A stretch of DNA of 51,273 nucleotides from an uncultured Sphingomonadaceae bacterium. Its GTDB lineage: Bacteria; Pseudomonadota; Alphaproteobacteria; Sphingomonadales; Sphingomonadaceae. The notes under the pieces were generated by a model that was not told the origin of the DNA, ran no database searches, and saw nothing but the letters and a program-made list of their open reading frames with translations. The stretch spans positions 1 to 51,273 of the forward strand of contig CAMLGC010000016.1 in NCBI GenBank assembly GCA_946479505.1, read 5' to 3'. The position numbers were made by a program, and so were the translations under genes. Shown here piece by piece: positions 41,488 to 49,782 of the stretch (its first letter is position 1; every line of letters begins with the position of its first letter).

Positions 41488-42891
41488 CTAGTCGCCCGTC
41501 AGGATTCGGTCGACGAGTTGCTTCACCGTCGGCACGAAGCCGTTCGAATAAAACGGATCGCGCTTGAAATTATATGCCCCATGCCCGGCGAACATCAGAT
41601 TCTCGTCGATCGGGCCGCCATGCGCGATATCCTGGAGCGTCTTCTGGATACAGAAGCTGCGCGGGTCGGCGAGGCGGCCGGTCGAGTTGGTGTCGGTATC
41701 GGCCCAGGATGAGAACAGGCACTGGCTGAGGCAACCCATGCAGTCGGCCTGATCCTTGCGGATCGTGCCCTTTTCCTCCGGCGTCACGAAGACAAGCGTG
41801 TTGTCGGGTGTCTTGAGCGCCTCGGTGAAGCCCGCGCCGAACCATTGGCGCGCGCGCAGCAGGTCGTTGCGTGTCACCCAGAAATTCTTGCCCTTCACGC
41901 CGACGTCGAGCTGGAAGGTGTGGTCGCCCGCCTCCTGCGTCGAAAACGGAATCTGCCGCTCCGATCGCGCCTCGAGGCTCTTGAGGAAGGGATTGCGCAC
42001 CGCGCTCGAATAGAAGCCGGTCGGCGAGAACCGGTGGAGCAGCACCTCGCCTTCCTCGATCTCGAGCAATTTGTCCTTCCACCCTTGCGGGATCGGGCTC
42101 TCCCTGGTGAGCAGCGGCCGCGTGCCGAACTGGAACGCGATCTGGCCGAGTTCGGGATTGTCGATCCAGTCGTTCCAATCGCGCAGATACCAGACGCCGC
42201 CCGCCATCACGATCGGCACATCATCCGAAATCCCGCCCTCACGCATCGTCTCGCGCAGCGCCTTGACGCGCGGATACGGGTCCTCCGGCGTTAGCGGATC
42301 TTCGGCGTTGGAAAGCCCGTTATGTCCGCCGGCGAGCCACGGATCCTCGTACACCACCGCCGCCAGCCATTCGGACGCCTTCGAATAGGCCCGCTTCCAC
42401 AGCGCACGGAAGGCGCGCGCCGAACTGATGATCGGCAGGTAATTGACCTCGTAGGAGGCTGCGATCTCGGAAAGCTTGTAGGGCATGCCCGCACCGCAGG
42501 TGACGCCCGCGACCAGCCCGCGCGTGCGCTCGAGCACGCCGTTCAGCACGCGCTGCGCGCCGCCCATCTCCCACAGCACGTTGATGTTGATCGCGCCCTT
42601 GCCGCCGGCAAGATCGAACGCGCGCCTGACCTGCTGGACCGCACCCTCGATCGCATATTCGACGAGCTCCTCATGTCGTTCGCGGCGGGTGAGGGAATTG
42701 TAAACCTGGGGCACGATCTTGCCTTCGGGATCGTAGCTGTCGGCATTCACCGCCGAAACGGTGCCGATGCCGCCCGCAGCAGCCCAGGCGCCGGCAGACG
42801 CATGGTTGGTCGCGGCAACGCCCTTGCCCCCCTCGACCAGCGGCCAGACCTCACGGCCGTTGTAGTTGATGGGCTTCAGGCCTTTGAACAC
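41488..42891 (-). CDS. Nitronate monooxygenase / 2-nitropropane dioxygenase-like flavoprotein with C-terminal cysteine cluster
   Basis: 467-residue FMN-dependent TIM-barrel enzyme. Start at GTG 42891 (VFKGLKPINYNG), supported by GGAGG 7 bases upstream; TTG 42903 is weaker. GVAATNHASAGAWAAAGGIGTVSAVNAD is the FMN-binding opening, with CGAGMPYKL, VMAGGVWYLRDW and IAFQFGTRPLLT later. The C-terminal third carries CMGCLSQCLFSSW and a further Cys (RSFCIQKT), which could bind an iron-sulfur cluster or zinc and is not usual in short nitronate monooxygenases. The substrate is unknown. It follows the glycosyltransferase by 66 bases, with a hairpin between. Confidence 0.85.
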   Translation of the reverse strand: MFKGLKPINYNGREVWPLVEGGKGVAATNHASAGAWAAAGGIGTVSAVNADSYDPEGKIVPQVYNSLTRRERHEELVEYAIEGAVQQVRRAFDLAGGKGAININVLWEMGGAQRVLNGVLERTRGLVAGVTCGAGMPYKLSEIAASYEVNYLPIISSARAFRALWKRAYSKASEWLAAVVYEDPWLAGGHNGLSNAEDPLTPEDPYPRVKALRETMREGGISDDVPIVMAGGVWYLRDWNDWIDNPELGQIAFQFGTRPLLTRESPIPQGWKDKLLEIEEGEVLLHRFSPTGFYSSAVRNPFLKSLEARSERQIPFSTQEAGDHTFQLDVGVKGKNFWVTRNDLLRARQWFGAGFTEALKTPDNTLVFVTPEEKGTIRKDQADCMGCLSQCLFSSWADTDTNSTGRLADPRSFCIQKTLQDIAHGGPIDENLMFAGHGAYNFKRDPFYSNGFVPTVKQLVDRILTGD

Positions 42892-42939
42892 GCATACCTC
42901 CAAATTGTCGTCACGCCGTCTATAACGGCAGGGCGCCGC

Positions 42940-42959
42940 GACGCGAACATTTTCGCGTC
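42940..42959 (-). terminator. Hairpin at the end of the glycosyltransferase gene
   Basis: GACGCGAA and TTCGCGTC form a perfect 8-base stem with a 4-base loop, overlapping the stop codon region of the glycosyltransferase. No T-run follows on the minus strand, so it may stabilise or attenuate the transcript rather than end it. Confidence 0.3.
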
Positions 42960-44088
42960 AGCCGAACGCTCCGGGCTGGCCGATCGCGCTGCCGTACAGG
43001 GCGGCGTAGCGCGCGATCATCGACGCTTCGTCATAGAACGCCTGGGCCTTGTCACGGTTGGCGGCGCCGACGGCTTTGCGAGCTGCGGCATCGCGCGCAA
43101 GCACCGTAATCACGTCCCTCAACTCGACGGCATCGATATGTTCGGTGATATAGGAATAATTGGCCGCCGAAACCATCCGGCCCACGTCACCGACGGACGG
43201 CGCCGCGACCGGCAGCCCCGCCGCCATCGCCTCGACGATCGAGATCGGGAACTGCTCGCTCTTCGAGGATAGCGCGAAGATATCGAACAGCCCGATGTAG
43301 CGATGCGGCTCGGGCAGGAAGCCCGGAAGCAGCAGCCGGTCGCCGAGCCCGAGCATCTCGGCGGTCGATTCGATCCGCGCGCGCTCGGGCCCTTCGCCCA
43401 CGACGACAATCCGTAACGGCACCGGCACCCCGCCGCATGCGCGCAGCAGCATCGGCAGGTCCTTCACCTCGCGCAGGCCCGCGAGCGAACCGACAACGAC
43501 CTCATTCGCCTTGCGCCTAAATCCGGGGATCGCGCTCGGTTTGGGCCTCTTCGCGTAGAGCTCGGTCCGGATGCCGTTGGCAATGCGGTGGACGCGCGCG
43601 CGCGGCTGTTTCCACGTTCTGAGCGCGATGTCCTCGAGCAGCTCCGAAGGCACGACCAGCGCCGCCGCCGCACCGAGCGCCATCCGGCGATAGACGTTGC
43701 GCTCGGTCTTGAGATACCGCGCCTCGTCCGCATTGAAACCGTCTTCGTGATGGACGAGCGGCGGCAGCCCCTTGCCGAACACGCGCCGCGCCATCACCGC
43801 GTCGACGGCGCCCCAATTATAGGTCAGCACCAGATCGAAGCGGCGCATGAACCGCGCCAGCGCCTCGTAGCGTGCGACCGAGGGCTTGCCCGTGAGCGAC
43901 GGCGGGTCCTGCGCGATCTGGTAGCGGATACCCGGGTCGATCGCCTCGCGCGCCGACAGCGCATCGGGCACGCCGGAGACGATCGTGTGCCGCGCGGCAT
44001 CGCCGAACGCGTTCATCAGCCGAACGGCGCGCGCTTCCTTGCCGCCGAGGCTGAAGCTCGAATGGAGGTGGAGGATGTTCACCGGCAT
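42958..44088 (-). CDS. Glycosyltransferase family 4 (GT-B fold)
   Basis: 376 residues. It opens MPVNILHLHSSFSLGGKEARAV, the acceptor-binding glycine loop of GT4 enzymes. The donor side has VVGSLAGLREVKDLPMLLRA, VVVGEGPERARIE, LLLPGFLPEP and the EX7E-type ending EQFPISIVEAMAAGLPVAAPSVG. It probably adds a sugar from a nucleotide donor to a lipid-linked or capsular glycan. It is isolated from the XrtA locus by 30 kb, so a role in that polymer is only possible. The next gene upstream on the same strand is the PAS-GGDEF protein. Confidence 0.9.
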   Translation of the reverse strand: MPVNILHLHSSFSLGGKEARAVRLMNAFGDAARHTIVSGVPDALSAREAIDPGIRYQIAQDPPSLTGKPSVARYEALARFMRRFDLVLTYNWGAVDAVMARRVFGKGLPPLVHHEDGFNADEARYLKTERNVYRRMALGAAAALVVPSELLEDIALRTWKQPRARVHRIANGIRTELYAKRPKPSAIPGFRRKANEVVVGSLAGLREVKDLPMLLRACGGVPVPLRIVVVGEGPERARIESTAEMLGLGDRLLLPGFLPEPHRYIGLFDIFALSSKSEQFPISIVEAMAAGLPVAAPSVGDVGRMVSAANYSYITEHIDAVELRDVITVLARDAAARKAVGAANRDKAQAFYDEASMIARYAALYGSAIGQPGAFG

Positions 44089-44131
44089 GTCGGAAGGCGC
44101 GCTTAGCGGGATTCGGCGCGTACGTCATCCG

Positions 44132-45070
44132 TCAGCCGCAGGACCCGCCGCACACCCGGTTGCGCCCCGATCGTTTGGCCCGATAGAGCGCGGCATCGGC
44201 GGCCGCGAACAGCGCGTCCGGATCGAGTGGCAGTCCGGAGTCCGCCAGCGCGAAGCCGGCCGAGGCGCCGGTCTTCAGCCACGCGTCGCCCCAGACGATC
44301 GGCATCGACAGGCGGCGCAGCACCCGCGGCAGAATCCATCGAAGCGCTTCTTCGTCCTGGCCTGCGTCGATCAGCACCGCGAACTCGTCGCCGCCGATGC
44401 GCGCGACCATCGGTGCCTCGGGAAAGGCCTGGGCGAGGCGGCGTCCGATCGTCTGAAGGCACGCATCGCCCGCGCGATGGCCATATTGATCGTTGATCTG
44501 CTTGAACCCGTCGACGTCGAGCAGCACCAGCCCACCGAGACGCTCGATCCGATTGCCCAGGAACCGCTCCTGGAACAGCGCGCGGCCGGCAAGCCCGGTC
44601 AGCGCGTCGCGTTCCGCGCGCTCACGCAGCGCCTCCCAGCGGGCGCGTTCGTCGGTGATGTCCTGCTTGAGCCCGTAGAGCTGCACCGCCTCGCCGCCGC
44701 GGCGCACGACATCGCCGGTCAGCCGCATCCAGCGTCGGCTGCCGTCGGCGCGGACGATCCGGGCGTCGAGGGTAAACGGTCCCTGCCCCGCGATCGCGGC
44801 CGCGCGCAACCGTTCCATCAGCGCGCGCGATTCGGGCTCGTACATCGCGACCGTATCGCGCCGATCAAGCTGCGCGCCGGCAGGCAGTCCAAACAGCGCA
44901 TACACGCCCGACGTCCAGGACAGCGTCTCGTCGGCGAGATCGCACGACCACAGCCCCGCACCGGTAAGCGCCAGCGCGCGCTCGGCCAGGTCGTCCGCGG
45001 AGGACGGCCGCGCGAGCGGGCGGACGGCCGCCTCGCCGATCGCATGAAGGTGGCTGACGCGTGTTGCCAT
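44132..45070 (-). CDS. PAS-GGDEF diguanylate cyclase
   Basis: 312 residues, soluble. A PAS domain of the PAS_3 type spans about 30-140 (GLWSCDLADETLSWTSGVYALFGLP, then DARIVRADGSRRWMRLTG and LYGLKQDITDERA). The GGDEF domain follows, with DALTGLAGRALFQERF, VDGFKQINDQYGH and an intact RIGGDEFAVL. No RxxD inhibitory site is seen five residues upstream, so product inhibition may be absent. It makes c-di-GMP, perhaps in response to a small ligand or redox state sensed by the PAS domain. It precedes the glycosyltransferase by 43 bases. Confidence 0.92.
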   Translation of the reverse strand: MATRVSHLHAIGEAAVRPLARPSSADDLAERALALTGAGLWSCDLADETLSWTSGVYALFGLPAGAQLDRRDTVAMYEPESRALMERLRAAAIAGQGPFTLDARIVRADGSRRWMRLTGDVVRRGGEAVQLYGLKQDITDERARWEALRERAERDALTGLAGRALFQERFLGNRIERLGGLVLLDVDGFKQINDQYGHRAGDACLQTIGRRLAQAFPEAPMVARIGGDEFAVLIDAGQDEEALRWILPRVLRRLSMPIVWGDAWLKTGASAGFALADSGLPLDPDALFAAADAALYRAKRSGRNRVCGGSCG

Positions 45071-45146
45071 CGATCCCCGGTTCCGCTGCTCGATGACGGT
45101 GGTAGCGCACGGGCCTTTAACGCAACGTATCCATTTCCGCGGAAAG

Positions 45147-46274
45147 CTACCTGACGATCACCTCGTGGGGCGGCGGATCGGCAGCCGCGCCGCGCGGTCG
45201 CATCTTGAAGACCACCTTGTCGACGCACCCGCTGAAGCCGCGCGGCGACGGGGCCTTCTTCGCGCGTCGGACGATCGCTTGCGCGGCCGTCCCGAACGCA
45301 TCCGCAGGCTGGGCGGCGACCACCTCGACATTGCCGGTTTCGCCCCACGGCGCGACATCGAAGCGGAGGATCGCCCAGCCTTCGATGCTGCGTCGCCGAA
45401 ACGGCTGCGGGAAGGTGAGCGGGGGCATCGACGCCCAGTCCCCGGGCACACCCTCACATTGGGCGTCGGGCGGGCGATAGTCGGCGGTCGGCGCGGCCGG
45501 TGGCGGCGTGAGCGGCATTTGGGGATAGCGCGCATAGGGCAACGCGCATCCGTGGCGCGCCGCGGGCGCAAAACGGGACCGGCGAACCGCTTTCACCGAT
45601 GCGCGGCCAAGCGCCGCATCGCCGTCGCCGCCGAGCAGGCGCACATCGCGCGTCCGCCCGCGCGCGTCGATGTCGAATCCGACCATCGCCCACGCAATCG
45701 TTCCGGGTCGCTGATCGAGCTCGTCATAGGGCGGGAACGCCCGGAGGCGAAACATCGGGAACGGATCGAAACAATCCGATCCCGCCGGAATCGTCCGCCT
45801 GTAGAACGGATGCAGCAGGCGCGGATTGCCCCGCCGCAAGGCGAAGGCGCGATACGCGTCCGCCGGCGGCACCTCGGCCGCGGGGAGCGCGTCGACCGAG
45901 TAGGTCACGATGCACCGCGTCCGCACCGCCCCTGGCGCGAACTGCCATGCCGCCAGCGATGGCGCCGCATCGCTTGTATTCACCCCGTTGGGCTGGGCTT
46001 CGCTGATCTCGTGAATGTCGGTCGGCCGACCGGCCGAGTCGATCGAGAAGGCGAGCGTCAGCGGATGCGGCGGCTCATGCGAAAAAACGTATCGCGCCTC
46101 CGGGATCGGCAGCTCGCGATACGTCGCCGCCTCGCGAATTCCGCCGCACGTCGCCTCGCCCGGTCGCAGCACGATCAGTCTGCGCGCGTCATTGCCATCG
46201 CCTGCTGCGACCGGCGACACCGCGTGTTGGGCAGTGCCGAGCGCCAGAGCGATCAGGAGCGACAGCATCGGCAT
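45147..46274 (-). CDS. Secreted protein with three TonB-C-like repeats
   Basis: 375 residues. Residues 1-24 look like a signal peptide (LSLLIALALGTAQHAVSPVAA). Three repeats follow, each with the TonB C-terminal pattern of a strand, D-x-x-G-x, and a cysteine near the end: about 70-127 (LAFSIDSAGRPTDI to RCIVTYS), 190-250 (VGFDIDARGRTRDV to HGCALPY) and 297-358 (LRFDVAPWGETGNV to GCVDKVVFKM). No N-terminal membrane anchor of the TonB type and no proline-rich spanner are present, so it is probably not an energy transducer. ATG 46268 is an alternative start. Function unknown. Confidence 0.72.
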   Translation of the reverse strand: MPMLSLLIALALGTAQHAVSPVAAGDGNDARRLIVLRPGEATCGGIREAATYRELPIPEARYVFSHEPPHPLTLAFSIDSAGRPTDIHEISEAQPNGVNTSDAAPSLAAWQFAPGAVRTRCIVTYSVDALPAAEVPPADAYRAFALRRGNPRLLHPFYRRTIPAGSDCFDPFPMFRLRAFPPYDELDQRPGTIAWAMVGFDIDARGRTRDVRLLGGDGDAALGRASVKAVRRSRFAPAARHGCALPYARYPQMPLTPPPAAPTADYRPPDAQCEGVPGDWASMPPLTFPQPFRRRSIEGWAILRFDVAPWGETGNVEVVAAQPADAFGTAAQAIVRRAKKAPSPRGFSGCVDKVVFKMRPRGAAADPPPHEVIVR

Positions 46275-46348
46275 ACGGGCATCATGCAGATCCTGTAGCA
46301 GCGGTTCAAGCCACTGCGCTGAATCTGCACGATTGTTTCACGCGCGCT

Positions 46349-47653
46349 TCAGAACGGAAAGAATATCCGGATCGCGACGATTGCGACTGCGAACGTCAGC
46401 AGGTTGAGCGGCAGCCCCACCTTGACGAAGTCCATGTAGCGATAGTCGCCCATCTGATAGACGATGACGTTGGTCTGATAGCCGAACGGCGTCGCGAAGG
46501 CGGCACTTGCCGCGATCATCACCGCGACCAGGAAGGGCCGCGGGCTCACGCCCAGGCTTTCCGCCAACGCCACTGCCACCGGCGTGACGATGACCGCGAT
46601 CGTGGCGTTGGAGAGCAGTTCGGTCAGCACGAGCGTCACGCCGTAGAGCACGATCAACGCGGTCAGCGGGCCGAGTCCCGTCACCGAACCGACAAAGGCG
46701 CGCGTTGCCGCCGATGCCAGCCCGCTTTCCTCCATCGCGATGCCGATCACGACCATGCCGGCGATCAGGATCAGGATGTCAGGTTTGAGCCCGGCATAGG
46801 CTTGGTCGGCCGTGATGACGCGCAGCAGGATGAGCAGCACCGCGCCTGCAAATGCGCTCGCGGCGATCGGCGCGACGTTGAAGGTCGCGAGCGCGATCGC
46901 CCCGACGAACACCGCGAGCGCGATCGCCGCCTTGCCCGGCTGGAATGGTCGCGGCTCGGCGAACAGCTCGGCGTCGCCCACCTGCGCGCCGCCGAGTTCG
47001 ACAGGTTCGGGCATGGGCGGGCGCTGATCGGGGATGTCGGCGGCGCTGCGCAGAATCCGGCCGCTGAAAAGAAACAGATACAGCCCACCCGCGGCTGCGA
47101 TCGAAAGCCCCACCGGCGTTATTTCGAACATGCCGAAGCGCGGCTGCCCCGCCACCCGCGCCATGTCGTCGACCAGCAGGTTGGTCGAGGTGCCGATCAG
47201 CGTGCAGCACCCGCCGAGTACCGTGATGTACGATAGCGGCATCAGGTAGCGCTTGGGCGTGTCCTTGAGCTTCAACGCGACGTCGCGGATCACCGGCGCG
47301 CTAAGCACCACGATCGGCGTGTTGTTGAGGAAGGCCGATGCGCCGCCGCAAATCACCATCATCAGCCATAAGCCGGACGCACCCATCCGCCGGTAAAGCC
47401 GCATCGCACCGGCGATTCCGCGGTCGAGCAACCCCGACAGCTCGAGCGCATAGGCAATCACGAACAGCGACGCGAGCGCGATGATGGCAGGGCTCGCGAA
47501 CGCGCCCTGCACCTCGATCGGGCGCACCACCCCCGTCATCAGCAGCACCGCCGCCCCGCTGAGCGCAACCACATCGGCGCGCACCTTGTCCCAGATCAGC
47601 GCCGCGACCACCGCCGCGAGCACGATCAAGGTCAGCAGTTGGTCGATCGTCAC
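46349..47653 (-). CDS. SLC13/CitT-type permease without RCK domains
   Basis: 434 residues with about ten helices. Start at GTG 47653 with GAGG upstream. Conserved anion-transporter hairpins are visible: ASAFLNNTPIVVL with GTSTNLLV in the first half, and LSNATIAVIVTPVA with FGYQTNVIVYQMGDY in the second. Typical bacterial members of this branch carry two TrkA-C/RCK domains between the halves; here the central segment is only about 50 residues (GRILRSAADIPDQ to EPRPFQPGK), so they are absent. Likely cargo is an inorganic anion or dicarboxylate, with sodium. Confidence 0.9.
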   Translation of the reverse strand: MTIDQLLTLIVLAAVVAALIWDKVRADVVALSGAAVLLMTGVVRPIEVQGAFASPAIIALASLFVIAYALELSGLLDRGIAGAMRLYRRMGASGLWLMMVICGGASAFLNNTPIVVLSAPVIRDVALKLKDTPKRYLMPLSYITVLGGCCTLIGTSTNLLVDDMARVAGQPRFGMFEITPVGLSIAAAGGLYLFLFSGRILRSAADIPDQRPPMPEPVELGGAQVGDAELFAEPRPFQPGKAAIALAVFVGAIALATFNVAPIAASAFAGAVLLILLRVITADQAYAGLKPDILILIAGMVVIGIAMEESGLASAATRAFVGSVTGLGPLTALIVLYGVTLVLTELLSNATIAVIVTPVAVALAESLGVSPRPFLVAVMIAASAAFATPFGYQTNVIVYQMGDYRYMDFVKVGLPLNLLTFAVAIVAIRIFFPF

Positions 47654-47763
47654 CGCGCCGCCTCGCTCCCTCGCGTCAGCCGATCATCCATGAAAACCTC
47701 TCCGATCGCGCGCTCGCGCAGCTAGGGTATGGAGCCCGAGGCGGAATTTGCTATCAAGTGCGC

Positions 47764-48645
47764 ATGCGCGAGCCAAGCCTGAGAACAAGTCGGTTGGCGA
47801 TCGCGGGGGGCCTGATTGCCGCCATCGTCGTTGGCGGCGCCGGATTCGTTCTCGGCCGGTCGACCGTGTCACCCGAGCCGCCCCCGCCCGCCGCGACACC
47901 GATGCCGGTGCCGAGCCCCATGCCGACGCCGATCGCGTTGCCGGCGCCGCAGCCGATGAGCCGCGCCGAGATCATCGCGCTCGCCGATACCGCCGCCGAT
48001 GCAACCGCCGCGGGCAGAAAACTGCCGGACAGCGTCAATGACGCGGTGGGGCGGCGGTTCACGCTCAATCTCCCCTTCGGCTGCGATGGCCCGGCATCGG
48101 AGAATGGCGGCGCGTCCTTGCGCTGGCGCTACGATGCCACCGAAGGCGCGCTCAGGCTCCACGTCGCCCCGGCTAGCTGGCAGGCCGGCGACTGGTGGCG
48201 ACAGGGGCGCGGACCCGATCTCGAGGCGATCGAGGGTTTCTGGATCACCCATCCCTGGACATCGAGCGAGACCTGCCCGGCCGGGGGAAGGGCCGCGGCG
48301 TCGGGGTTCGAGCCCGTAACGCTCCCCGGCCAGACGCTCGCGATCGCGCAATTCTTCGCCGCCGGCAGCTCGCGCCAGGCGCTGCGCAAGGGCGATCCGT
48401 TCGAGACGGTGCTCAGCGTCCACCCCGAGGAAATCAAGGCTGGCCAGGGATTCCGCGTACGCCTCACCGGCAAGATCGATCGCGTGCCGGGCAACGGGCC
48501 GGTGCGCTGCATCCAGCCCGCGGGTATCGAGCAACGCCCGATCTGCGTGGTCGCCGTCTCGCTCGACGAGGTCGCGATCGACAACCCGGTCACAGGCGAC
48601 ACGCTCGCCACCTGGACGATCGGCAGCAGCCGGCCGACTCCGTAG
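47764..48645 (+). CDS. Hypothetical membrane-anchored protein
   Basis: 293 residues from ATG 47764; GTG 47758 two codons upstream is possible. One hydrophobic segment lies at about 10-32 (RLAIAGGLIAAIVVGGAGFVLG), followed by a proline-rich stretch (PEPPPPAATPMPVPSPMPTPIALPAP). A globular domain with four to six cysteines follows (PFGCDGPA, SETCPAGG, PVRCIQPAG, RPICVVAV), which suggests periplasmic disulfides. No family was recognised. Divergent from the SLC13 permease with about 110 bases between starts, so the two may share a regulatory region. Confidence 0.8.
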   Translation: MREPSLRTSRLAIAGGLIAAIVVGGAGFVLGRSTVSPEPPPPAATPMPVPSPMPTPIALPAPQPMSRAEIIALADTAADATAAGRKLPDSVNDAVGRRFTLNLPFGCDGPASENGGASLRWRYDATEGALRLHVAPASWQAGDWWRQGRGPDLEAIEGFWITHPWTSSETCPAGGRAAASGFEPVTLPGQTLAIAQFFAAGSSRQALRKGDPFETVLSVHPEEIKAGQGFRVRLTGKIDRVPGNGPVRCIQPAGIEQRPICVVAVSLDEVAIDNPVTGDTLATWTIGSSRPTP

Positions 48646-48674
48646 GGCTCACTCGCCCCTGCATCTTTCAACCG

Positions 48675-48740
48675 CTTCCCCGGCGAAGGCCGGCGTCCAG
48701 CATCGGCCGGTCACAACTGGACCCCGCCTTCGCCGGGAAG
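48675..48740. repeat. Palindromic intergenic repeat, copy 1
   Basis: Left arm CTTCCCCGGCGAAGGCCGGC and right arm reading CCGCCTTCGCCGGGAAG form an imperfect long hairpin, followed by CGTGATAAAA. The same sequence, with better pairing, recurs at 50861-50927. It lies between two convergent genes, where it may also serve as a transcript end. Confidence 0.75.
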
Positions 48741-48776
48741 CGTGATAAAACAATAAGGCGCGTCGATTTGTGCGCC

Positions 48777-49574
48777 CTACACCGCCGTCTTTCCGAACTC
48801 CTGCCGCGTGACCGGGTGGCTTGACGAAAGCCCGCCATCGACTGCGATCGCCTGCCCGTTGACGTAGCTCGCCTCGTCCGAGGCAAGGAACAGCGCCACT
48901 CGCGCGATCTCGTGCGCCTCGCCGCCGCGGCACAGCGGGTTGAGGCGGCCGATCCGGTCTTTCTTGCCGTGTTCGCGCGCATAGTCATAGGCGCGCCTGG
49001 TCATCCCCGTCTCGATCAGGCCGGGGCAGATCGCGTTGACGCGCACGCCCGACCCCGAAAGCTGCTGCGCCGCCGTCTGCACGAGGCTGATGACCCCTGC
49101 CTTCGACGCCGAATAGGGCGGCCCGCCCGCGCCCGAACGCAATCCTGCGACGCTCGCGGTACACACGATCGCACCCCCGCCCCGCTCGACGATGCGCGGC
49201 GCGCCATGCTTGATCGCGAGGAACGGCCCGATCAGATTGACGCGCAGCACCTCGGTCCAGAGCTCGGCCGAGCACTCGAAAATACCCTCGATCCCGCCCG
49301 AAATCCCCGCATTGGCATGGATCACGTCGAGCCCGCCGAACCCCTCGCATGCGAGCGCCACCGTCCGCGCGACATCGGCTTCATCGCCCGCATCCATCCG
49401 GATCGCCTTTGCGATGCCCCCATCGGCCGCGATCATCTCGGCCGTCTCGTCCGCTCCCTCGGTACGGTCGGCGATCACCACCCGGCCGCCCTCGGCCGCG
49501 AACGCCCGCGCCGTCGCGCGCCCGATTCCCGATCCCGCGCCCGTGACGATGACAGACTTGCCCTCGAACCGCAT
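48777..49574 (-). CDS. SDR-family oxidoreductase
   Basis: 265-residue short-chain dehydrogenase. Start at ATG 49574 behind AGGGAGG; GTG 49580 is an alternative. The cofactor loop is TGAGSGIG (about 11-18), with ADRT at the end of strand 2 (favouring NAD), NAG near 90, catalytic Ser in ASVAG and YSASK (Tyr-x-x-x-Lys) near 152-156. The end [13 protein letters not shown] is the usual C-terminal motif. The substrate is unknown. It lies 12 bases downstream of the SDR remnant, and both precede in transcription the palindromic repeat. Confidence 0.92.
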   Translation of the reverse strand: MRFEGKSVIVTGAGSGIGRATARAFAAEGGRVVIADRTEGADETAEMIAADGGIAKAIRMDAGDEADVARTVALACEGFGGLDVIHANAGISGGIEGIFECSAELWTEVLRVNLIGPFLAIKHGAPRIVERGGGAIVCTASVAGLRSGAGGPPYSASKAGVISLVQTAAQQLSGSGVRVNAICPGLIETGMTRRAYDYAREHGKKDRIGRLNPLCRGGEAHEIARVALFLASDEASYVNGQAIAVDGGLSSSHPVTRQEFGKTAV

Positions 49575-49585
49575 TCTCACCTCCC

Positions 49586-49747
49586 TCAGATCGTCGCGCC
49601 GCCATCGATCACGACCGCCTGCCCCGTCATGAACGCGCTCGCACCGGAGGCGAGGAACACCACCGCGCCCGCAATCTCCTCGGGCTCGCCGATCCGGCGC
49701 AGCGACACCTGCTCGTTGGACGTTGCCGTCAGGTCGAACTGCGACAT
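49586..49747 (-). pseudogene. SDR remnant with internal deletion
   Basis: A 53-codon open frame reads [14 protein letters not shown], then [34 protein letters not shown] and ATI. The first eight residues match the start of an SDR (MSxFDLTG), and from [10 protein letters not shown] on it matches the C-terminal 45 residues of the same family. About 200 residues of the core, with the cofactor loop and the catalytic Tyr/Lys, are missing. The frame is intact across the junction, and GGAGGGG still precedes the ATG. It could be translated as a short peptide but cannot be an enzyme. Confidence 0.7.
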
Positions 49748-49752
49748 TCTTT

Positions 49753-49779
49753 TTCCCCTCCCGCTTGCGCGGAGGGGAA
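49753..49779. repeat. Short palindrome ahead of the SDR remnant
   Basis: TTCCCCTCC pairs with GGAGGGGAA, with a short GC extension and a 2-base loop. It falls between the stop of the phosphotransferase (49783) and the ATG of the remnant, and it supplies the remnant's GGAGGGG ribosome site. It resembles the CTCCCCT arms of the element at 25011-25127 and may be a partial copy. Confidence 0.4.
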
Positions 49780-49782
49780 TTG

